A stretch of DNA of 64,000 nucleotides from Citrus sinensis (taxonomy: Eukaryota; Streptophyta; Magnoliopsida; Sapindales; Rutaceae): contig NC_068557.1 of the NCBI RefSeq assembly GCF_022201045.2, positions 20,623,501-20,687,500 of the forward strand. The letters run 5' to 3'. A model generated the notes under the pieces. It saw only the letters and a list, made by a program, of their open reading frames with translations, was not told the DNA's origin and ran no database searches. Positions 12,501-21,596 of the stretch are shown here, one piece after another. Position numbers and translations under genes: made by a program. Each line of letters opens with the position of its first letter. Positions within the stretch are counted from its first letter, which is position 1.

Positions 12501-15055
12501 ACAACAGTCTTGGTTTTCTTTTTCTTCTGTTACGGTCATGAACCAATTACGCATAAGTTGCTCCTGAAAGTTCTAGAGTTCCGGACATATAGAAAAAGAA
12601 TAAACAATTAAACAAATTATATGATGCTAACCTCAGCAGTCTCGTCTTGCTTATCCTTATTGGTTTCAGCTGGATCCTCATCAACCTCAACCTATATGGA
12701 AGGTTAAAGGTCTCATCAGTAACAATCCCACAGATAGATTACTTCACGCAAAAGGAAATTAGTTGTTATCATACCTCTTTAGTGTATCCCTTTTCCTGCC
12801 AAGTGTATATTGGGAATGAAACGAACTGTGAATAGTTTTTCACTAGCTTTTGAATCCGTTCCGGGTGTGCAAAACCCTTGTCATCATGCTGAGAGTTGGC
12901 AGAAAATGAAAAACAAATATGGTAAGCTTTCAAATAAAAGAATCAAAATAAAAGGGGAAACAGACCACTTAAGAAAAACTATTTAAGTGACCTTAAGATA
13001 TAATGTGAGACGTGTTCCTCTAGGAAGGAGCTTTTCTGGGTTTGTCTCCTCACGAATTGTGTAGGAGCTAGCGTTGGCCTCACCTTCCCAAACATATTGT
13101 TTATCAGATTTTGGACTTTTTGTCTCGACAACGACCTTTCAATATCAAAAGGTACATAAGTAAAAGGCAGTGCAAGAACTAGATTTACTAGCTGAAAAAT
13201 ATGGAAGATTTAAGCATACCCGATCAGAAACCAAGAAAGCAGAGTAAAAGCCTACACCAAATTGACCAATTAAATTGCTATCCCCACCAGCATCTTTGCT
13301 ATCCTGTTAAATAAAATAATTTCTCAAAATCCATCAATAAACGCAATACAAGTACTTAATTTGTTCAGTATATACTCGGTTCAATTGTTAGACCTTCATT
13401 GCTTTGAGGAACTTTGCTGTTCCACTTTGTGCAATAGTTCCAAGACAGTCAACAAGATCTTGCTGAGTCATACCAATGCCAGAATCACTGCATCAAATGC
13501 ATAGTAACGGATGACATTATCAATATAGGGAAAAAAATGTCATAAACCAAACCACACTAGGCATACGTGATAGTGATAATGCCATTATCTTTATCTGTTT
13601 GGATGCGGATATCAAGATCAACTGCATCCTTCAACAGCTCAGGCTCAGTAACACCAAGATACCGCAACTTGTCCAAGGCATCACTTGCATTGCTGTAAAC
13701 ACCAATCACAAGATTTACAAATCAGATGCTGGGGACAGCAGTATCGTGCAATTGAAACCAAAAAGTAAGTTTATCGATTTGGAATGCTCAAAGCAAGATG
13801 ATGTAGTGCTATAATATCACCCTTTTAAACCAAAGGTACTATAATTACTACAAAAACAATTACATAACTTTACCACTGCAGTTAGATAGCAGAAATGATA
13901 AAAGAAACCATAATATTAGCTTTCATTAACCAGACCCCAAAACTCGAGAAAACAAAAGCAGGAAAAAACTGTTTGTAGAAGCGGGCATTACTTATACAAA
14001 ATTATAAATATACAAAATCAGAATATACCTAATAAGCTCCCGCAGGAACACTTCTTTGTTGCTGTACAGGCTGTTGACAATAAGGTCCATCAGACGACTA
14101 ACCTGCCACCAGGCATAATAAATTAAAAAAACACCAAGAGTCATCAACCATTTAAATGAAAACCCCAAGTGCAAATAGCATACCTCTGCTTGATACTCGT
14201 ATTTCTCGAGTGGAGGCGGCGGTGGGGAAGATGCATCAGATGCTGCAGTTGACTCATAACGATTGCCCAAAAAGAAGCCATTTTTATTCAAGTTCAATGC
14301 TGCTGAAGACTGGGAAGTATTACACCTCCCAGAGGCCAGCACCGAGTACCATCTAGTTTTGGCATCAGTTTCCACCACCTGCAAACGGTCAAAGGAACAT
14401 ATCAAATGTTTCTGATACCGAGATAATCCATAAGCTCTTATAGTAAAAATTTGTTTACAATATAGTCCCCAAAATATATCCCTTTAAATAAAAATGCAAA
14501 CCCACAAGCCATTGTATCATACAAAATACTTGGCTTTCAAGTTAGTGGCACTACAAGCCAACGAGTAACATAAAAAGCAGAGCCAAGTAAAATCATCCAG
14601 ATGAATCATTGTACGGATTTTTCTTTTCTTTATATAGAAAAGAGTCTTTCAAATAACTGAAATCAATAGTCCTTATAATACTTTGGAAGAGATTTCTATA
14701 TATTATGTAACGTCTGAATATAATAGATTATTAATAGACAAAGACTGATTTTTTAAAATGCTGCATAGACGTTTATCCATAAAGCACCTACTGGTTACAG
14801 TAGGAGTAGTAGTTCAAGTTCTTTTTAGAGAAGCACTTGATCAATCCTTTTTCAAAAAGCGCTTCTGTACTCTTAATCAAAACTAGAATTTCTGTCTTCA
14901 ACGAACATAAAATAATTCGAAATACAGCAAAAACACGTTACCGAATCGCCGGAGCAAGTGGCGGAGAAAATCGGCGTCGCGATGGCATGTATGTTGTAAC
15001 GAGCGCCGTCATGGCGCAAGAGAGCGGAAGCCGAGCGCCTGCCGAGCCTGTACAT
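9525..15055 (-). CDS. HSP90-6: Mitochondrial HSP90 (HSP89.1/HSP90-6), with one extra base in exon 14
   Basis: ATP-dependent chaperone. Coding exons: 15055-14942, 14378-14184, 14102-14029, 13692-13567, 13487-13394, 13303-13220, 13135-12992, 12888-12775, 12691-12632, 12526-12452, 12365-12261, 11835-11695, 11609-11517, 11418-11340, 11215-10961, 10864-10762, 10436-10262, 10180-10075, 9959-9870, 9704-9525. Joined they would give ~801 residues, close to the ~799 I recall for Arabidopsis HSP89.1. The N-terminus is Arg/Ser/Ala-rich, as in a mitochondrial presequence. GHKL-ATPase signatures follow: L-R-E-L-I-S-N-A-S-D-A-L (N box), D-S-G-I-G-M-T and G-Q-F-G-V-G-F-Y-S. The middle domain contains V-S-R-E-I-L-Q; the C-terminal end is Glu/Ala/Gln-rich. 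Exon 14 is 79 bases instead of 78, which shifts the frame to an early stop (see findings). The intron after exon 15 appears to use a GC donor. A heat-shock element lies ~140 bases upstream. Confidence 0.92.
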
Positions 15056-15194
15056 GATCGAAAAGGTTCGACGGAGAGTTTAATTCGTGCGTCTTGTAAG
15101 CGTGCTCAGTAAAAACGACGAACGATGACTCAGTTTATAAAAGCTAGTGGTGGTGTTCTAAAGTTTAAGTAGGGTTTTTGATAAGGGGTTTACG

Positions 15195-15207
15195 GAAGCT
15201 TCTGGAG
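15195..15207 (-). promoter_or_regulatory. Heat-shock element upstream of HSP90
   Basis: The + strand reads GAA-gc-TTC-tg-GAG, three alternating 5-bp nGAAn-type units (two perfect, one with GAG), the arrangement bound by heat-shock factor trimers. It lies ~140 bases upstream of the HSP90 start codon. The position fits a proximal promoter; function is inferred. Confidence 0.55.
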
Positions 15208-15570
15208 ATGGCGCTGGTTTTCGTATTCCCCGAAATTAACGATAAGCTGTTTGGGTATTTTGGTCTTTTCTAAATTATTTGTTTGGGTTATTATCAAAAC
15301 TATCCCTGTGCTTGTGAAAATAACTAGTGTAGAAATTTATTTACTAGTAATGTCATATGATCCCTACAAATTGTTTCTTCTTGTGTGTGTTACCCAAAAA
15401 TGAGAGTTATAAAGGTAAATCATCAATTTATATTTACCATGGAGGAATCAAATACGTTTTTCATACTATAACTATTTTGTTATTATAAAAAAAATAAATA
15501 AAAATTTTCTCTCTTTTTATTTAAAACATAAGATCTAATTAGGTGCATGCAGCCGCACACGTTATTATAT

Positions 15571-15666
15571 GCGATGAACCACGTATCACTTGATTATTGA
15601 TTAGACTATTAAATAGTAATCAATAATCAAGCCAATCAATAATCAGGTGATAAGTGACCTATCGCG
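15571..15666. repeat. Small fold-back (hairpin) element
   Basis: Perfect 15-base arms CTTGATTATTGATTA (15589-15603) and its complement (15617-15631) enclose a 13-base loop. Weaker outer arms (GCGATGAACC.. at 15571 and ..GACCTATCGC ending 15666) extend the pairing. This resembles a small MITE or its remnant; no target duplication was recognised. Confidence 0.55.
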
Positions 15667-16963
15667 CACTTGATCATTCTTCTTTAAAATATTATATCAA
15701 CATAACTTAAATCTCCTTCCATTTATATGAGTGTAATTAAAATCATATGCCTTTTGTCTAGTGCAAGAGATTTTATTAATTGAATAACTAATCTATATGA
15801 ATCTAATATTCTATCTTCATTCTTCATGTTTTGTCTAGTGTATTAAACGATAAGTTCTAATTTGACATGATTGAATACTGATTCAATTTTAGAGTAATTT
15901 GTTATTTCAAAATTTATAATGTCAATTTGATAATAACCTTCTCTTGAAGGATTTAGATCTCCAGTGGAGTTGAAGCCCAATTTCAATAAATTTACTTTTT
16001 GACTTTTAACCCCCGCGTGCAGTTCACTGGAAGTCAAATCGCGTAAACCTTGAAAAACAACTATCTTTTTTTTTTTTTCTTTTCTTCAAAGGGGGAAAAA
16101 AGACAAAAAAAGAAAAAGAAAGAACAACCATCTAGTTTGTTTAACGTTAACGTGTCTTGCACTTCGTTGGTTTTACATAATTGGTATACGTTGACGATTT
16201 CTGACCCTTGAATCTTCTAGTCTCCAAACTACTCTCTTTCTTCTTCTTTTTTTTCCCCACTCCTGAAAGGGATAGGACTCGGGACGTCGTCCTTGTAATC
16301 CCTATTTCTCCCTAACTCTCTCTCTCTCTATATATATAAAATATTAGGAAGAATGTCAGTAAAAAAAAAAAAAAAATTACACACACATATATCATTCTGA
16401 GGAAATTTTTATTTTGTTAAAGTAAGGATGTTAATAAAAAAATAAAAAAACACATATTTTATTATACTAACAGACAAAAGAATACAATTTTTAATGTATT
16501 AAAATATATATTTTTTGTATTTTATTGATATTCTCACTTTAATAAAGTAAAGATGTCCCCATATGCGAACTTTTTTTTTTCTTTAATATAGAGACATCGT
16601 CACAATTCATTATAAAGTTATATGGTTTAATAGCATATTTGCACTAATTTTAATAGCACATCTGCATGAAAAAAATGAGGACACTCAAACCTAAGAAAGA
16701 CTCTCTCCCTCTCTCTCTCTCTTTATATTTAATACAAAAATTTATTAATGCTTATATTAGATATTTACTGGACCACCTGAATTAAGTTTATTTTAACGCA
16801 GTCCAGATTTCTATCATAAGAAAATATTGTAATGAAATCTACTCTACTTATAAACCAGTTTACAGAAATGTTTATATTTAATTTTTGACGAGAGAAGAAC
16901 GTGAGGACATGGTCTATTCTATAAAATTTAAAGACATTTACAATTTGGTTGTTCCACTTTTAA

Positions 16964-17440
16964 ATTAATCTCACTTGTTTTCATAATTAAATAATAAAAA
17001 CATAATTAAAAGACCAAATACAATTTTAGAAACCCTAACCACCCCCCACCACCATTATCACCACATTAAACCATTGCACCCCTAACCTTTAGCCGCTGAT
17101 TAACCCTACCAACAAATTTCCCAATGGCCACTGGATTATTTATTTGAATTGATTTTAACGGGATTGATATTTAGTATGAAAATCCAAAAAAAAAAAAAAA
17201 ATCAAATGAAAATAAATAAAGAATAATTTCCGTATAGGAATCAAGAAATTATAAATTAACAAGAATAAATGATAAATAATGAAATTGGGCTAACAATGAA
17301 ATGAAATGAAAGATAAAGAATGTTAGCTTGAGGTGGCGATAATAGTGGTGGAAGGTGGTTAGAGTTTTTGGAATTATTTTTATTTTTAATTATATTTTTA
17401 TCTTTAAAAAAAAAAGATAATTTCAGAATTAAGTGAGATT
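16964..17440. repeat. Fold-back element, copy 1 of a dispersed family
   Basis: The ends are inverted relative to each other: AATTAATCTCACTT at the left and AATTAAGTGAGATT at the right, continuing inward as CCCTAACCACC against GGTGGTTAGAG. A second diverged copy lies near 61350 in the same window, sharing the CACCACCATTATCACCAC-like core, the ATTTGAATTGATTTTAACGG block and the ATCAAGAAATTATAAAT block. Non-autonomous, no coding capacity. Confidence 0.6.
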
Positions 17441-18445
17441 ATTATATGATGGGAGCTAGCGAGTGAGTTTGAGGGGACCCCTCAAATACACAACATAGAA
17501 TTTTTAATTTTCGTTTATAAGTTTTAATTAATGAAAATCATCGAGCTTTGTTAAAATTTCGACCAAATATAATGTTTTATTTGATTTGTAAAATTTTTAA
17601 TCTGTTTGGTCGGACTTTTGTCATTAACCCAAAAGAACAAAAGAGAAAAGACCTAACTTCCTATCATTTAAATCTTTACAAAAGAGAAAAAAGATTCACA
17701 AACAGACTTAACACTGAATCATGGATGGGACACACAAGCAATGAGGAATCCAGAGCCTCCGTATAATTATCCACCCAATAATGAAATGTTTTACATACAT
17801 CACCAAAAATTAAAAAGGTTGCATCATAAATAAAAAAACACAAGCAAGAAGCCAAAGCAAAAGCAACGTTGTAGTTGCAGAATGTAGACCACAAGCACCT
17901 GAGAACCAACCGCACCACGAAAGAAACAACACAACGCAAGCTTACAAATCAAAACCAACCCACACGGCATGGTTCCTAAGCAACAATCAAGTCTGAACAA
18001 TTTATAGAAACGAGATTCCATGAACAGGAAATCTCTTCCATTATGTCCTTTTATTCTTGTACAGAAGCAGCATTGGCAAATCAGAATCTCACATCACACC
18101 AAACAAGCATATGGTTCAAAGATAATAACAATTCTTTCAATATCTCCTGGCTGTAAAGTGAATAACGTTTACGTGCAATTTGATCATGTGACTGAAGCAA
18201 TCTCATTTACATTATGTGAAGATTGATGACAACTTTTATAGGTGTTGGAAGAAAAAACACACAGAAGGCCATTTTGAATTTTGGGTTACCATGAACGTGT
18301 AATTACAGCAGGATACGAACACAAGGAAATATAATATGTTTATAAACATTAGTTATATTACTCATTCATTTCTTACAGCCAACACAGAGGAAGAAGATGA
18401 TGATACGGAGAACCTAATACAAAGATAGGTAAGTTGTTCATTTTT

Positions 18446-18832
18446 CTACAGATGAAGAGAAGTATCAACATCAGAATGATCAAAATTTCTCGATGTGCTT
18501 GGAGTGGCAGCACCATTAGGCCATAAGCTTGCCGAGGCTGGACTGGTCGTGGCTTGGAAATCGGCATGCTTTCCCTGAGAGCTAAGTCCTAGGGAGAGTG
18601 AGTGATCCTCAAGAGCTGGCCTATGACTATGAGGCAGAATCGTCTCTTGCGGGAAAGATGGTTTGTTACGGTCAAAACGCATAGCCAAAGCTGCCTGATC
18701 GGAATCCGAAAACAGTTTTAACAGATCTTTCTCCTCTCTCTTTTCTCTCTCTCTCTCAAGCTGTCTAAACCTCTCTTGCAAAAGGGCAATAGAGGAGCTG
18801 ACCGCGGTGGAATCACCACTCTGCCTACCCAT
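18446..18832 (-). CDS. 128-residue plant protein with coiled coil and LxLxL motif
   Basis: Single-exon frame of 128 residues that I cannot assign to a named family, though the opening M-G-R-Q-S-G-D and the I-A-L-L-Q-E-R-F-R-Q-L-E-R block read like a conserved plant protein. Residues ~14-40 are rich in Glu, Arg and Leu and should form a short coiled coil. Residues 79-83 are L-S-L-G-L, matching the LxLxL type of EAR repression motif that recruits TOPLESS co-repressors in plant transcription regulators. The C-terminal third is Ser/Thr/Ala-rich and probably disordered. There is no signal peptide or membrane segment. Function is unknown; a nuclear adaptor role is only an inference from the motif. 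The flanks (18.0-18.4 and 18.85-19.3 kb) look like UTRs. Confidence 0.6.
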   Translation of the reverse strand: MGRQSGDSTAVSSSIALLQERFRQLEREREKREEKDLLKLFSDSDQAALAMRFDRNKPSFPQETILPHSHRPALEDHSLSLGLSSQGKHADFQATTSPASASLWPNGAATPSTSRNFDHSDVDTSLHL

Positions 18833-21596
18833 TAGAGGAGAGCCTAACTGCTGGAGATTACCTGATAGGTGAGAGCTATTCTTGGTTTCTCGAGGGCTAC
18901 ATTTGCTTATATATACATATATGTATATATAGTAAGCAGTCGTGTCCTGTTCATCACCAATTTATGCTTTTTTTCTGTTTTCTTATTGATTATAGCTGAT
19001 GTAATATAATTGGGAATCGGCTACTATTCAAGATTATCCAAGAAGAAGAGTTTGAAAAGCTAGTCTAGAGAGGGCTGGGTTGGTGGATGTGTAGGCAAAA
19101 GGACTTTTTGAAAGAAGATGAGTGCGAAAGCTAAACTCCAAAACAAAATGGAGTGTAGCACTTGGAAGTTGCTTTGAGGAGAATAAACGATTAGGTAATG
19201 CAGTGTCGGCTTCAAAGAATATGGTGCATTTATATGATGTGTTTTGAGAAGATATCATATTATTATTATTATCATTATTCTTTCCCTGTTTTCAACTCAG
19301 TTTGTTCCTATTCTTTTGCCTTTGAGTAGTGAAGTTTTTGGTAGGTGGGTATGGGGAAATTGACAAGAATAAGAAAGAACATTTTGGAGTTTTATGTTTT
19401 TAAATGGACTTTCATATGGTGGAAAGAGAAAGAAAACCCACCAACATCACCACTTTCTCTCTGTATCTTTCAGGCCTAGATAGTATGTTCCATCAATTTC
19501 TCCCATTAAAAGTTCTATACTTAATTAACGGAATCAATATAGTTTAACATTACCAGCCAACTCAATTTCACATGTTCTTATTCTAACATTTGATGGAGAA
19601 CTTGCCTAATCATGATAATAATTATGTAGATAAGCTATTAAATAGTACATTCTATTCTATTTTATTTACAAAAAAATATATATATATTGAATAGAGCAAG
19701 TGTATAGTTTTTATGCTCGGTATTCATATCAGTGAACATGTGTGAAGCCACTAACCATTTTTATTTTCTTGTGCAACAAACAATCGTAAGCATACACCTG
19801 GTAGCAACATGTCCTCTACGAAATAATCCAAGAAAATCCTCAAATTCAGCTTCTAATGAATATTAAAACCAGAACAAGTCAAGGCAAGCTCTTGCCGTGC
19901 TGTGATAACTTGTACTTTTCTGGATGTTGTGATTCATCTTCAACAGCTTGCACCCAACAACATTACCAATTTTAGTCAACCCCGGCGTGAACTATTGCCT
20001 TTGACCCTTTGGGGCAATTTATAGCCATTGCCAAATAACTGTTTTTTCCCGTGAGCATTGGCATTTACAAGAAAATAACCTTGTATATTTAACAAGGGTT
20101 TCATTTCTTTAGATTTTTCATAGCAGGGCAAACATCGGATCAATTTAAAGACATGCGCACAAACAAGCTAATTTATCTAGCCGACGTTGCATATAATTCA
20201 ACCCTCAGTTCTGCCTGACTCATATATGCATGGAAGTTTAACAATGTCACATGGCTGTTAAATGATAATTTTGTTGGCTTACATTGCATTTATTGTGATT
20301 CACAGATTTACAAAGAACTGTGTTTGACAGGAAAAAACGACATATAAACTCTAGCAGCCATTAGATGATTATCTTCCTCAACATTGTGTTAAAAAGGACC
20401 TGGGAACTTTGGTCACATTCAAAGACAAGTAAACAGAACCCACAGGGTAAATTGCAGAATTGTGTTTTCTGTAACTCATTGGATTTGGATGAAGGATGAT
20501 CCAAAAATTAACCAAAGAGCATTATGGGAAAGATAAAGCAGCTAGGATTTGGTTGGTGGCTGATCCAAAAATTATAAAGTAACAGGAAGGCAGCTTATTT
20601 GTTACTCATGTACAAGATCAAATTCCACAAGCAATTACATGGTAAAAATTTTGTATATTTTATTGAAAAGTATTGGTAATTGGAAAAATAAAGAATGACC
20701 GTTTCATGCCGTATATAACCGCAGTATGATCTTTTTGGCGTTATATATTGTGCACCTTAAGGATTGGTACCAGGAACAGCTGAGAGGGGAACAATTAAAG
20801 CTGCACAGTCAAAACCTGAGGAGAAAAAAAAAAAAAACAAGCATGGTCAAATTCCCACGTCTATATGATTTACAGATACTATCTCTAATTCTATAGCATA
20901 CAAATTTGGGTGTAAATCAGTCAAAAGCATTTCCACATAGCTATTGCATGATGCACATACAGGGTATATGATTATAGAAATCAAATCACTCTGTTGTAGT
21001 AACAGTGGGTCCCACTGAAGACCAAATTACAAAATTCAAACTCAGTAAGTTTTGCAACTTAACATGTCAAACAACCAGTAATTCATAAAAAATGATCAGA
21101 AGAAGTTGAAGAGAAGTTTGATCCATGGCCAAAGTAAAAAGAGCAAAGCAACAAATAATTAACTAATAGCATATGTTTTCACAACAAGGGTTCAGCTATA
21201 TGCAAGTATATTTCTATATTTACCCAATAAGGCAATAACCAAGCATTTTCTCTTTTACCTGAATATTACTGGCTTCAGATAGTATGCCAAAAACTTCTCT
21301 ATACTGTCATTTCTATGCAACCCAGCTTCAGGCTTGGGAAAGTCAAGGATAACTTTTTCTGGTGCAATATGAAACAAAAATAGTCATCAGAAATTAAGCT
21401 GACAAGATACCAGATATGGAAATGCAGCAGTATTTTAATCAGTAACAAAAGTTAATAACATCATCTGCTCACCATTTATCAGATAACATCACAAGGTAAT
21501 GACAGCTCCAAAATCTATATACACCTTGCCCCCAGAAAATTTTACATCCAGGTCAGAGTATCAGCAAGGTTTATTTTACAGGTATACCCTTACTCT
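18833..21596. other. Intergenic region between the small gene and the P-class PPR gene
   Basis: No protein-coding gene supported. A TA-rich palindromic stretch (TATATACATATATGTATATA, around 18910) lies ~85 bases upstream of the 128-residue gene and may contain its TATA box. The part near 20750-21596 is likely the 3' UTR and downstream region of the PPR gene. The frame at 19034-19258 shows no recognisable similarity. Confidence 0.45.

Larger units (their letters stand above)
15250..18372. other. Intergenic, AT-rich, with small inverted-repeat elements
   Basis: No gene supported. Contents: a small fold-back at 15571-15666, poly-A and poly-T tracts (16061-16112), (CT)n/(TA)n microsatellites near 16316-16340 and 16700-16720, and a ~480-base fold-back element at 16964-17440 (listed separately). 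The frames at 17548-17766, 17676-17939 and 17824-18021 overlap on both strands and resemble chance frames. The stretch next to 18373 is likely the 3' UTR of the small gene on the minus strand. Confidence 0.5.
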
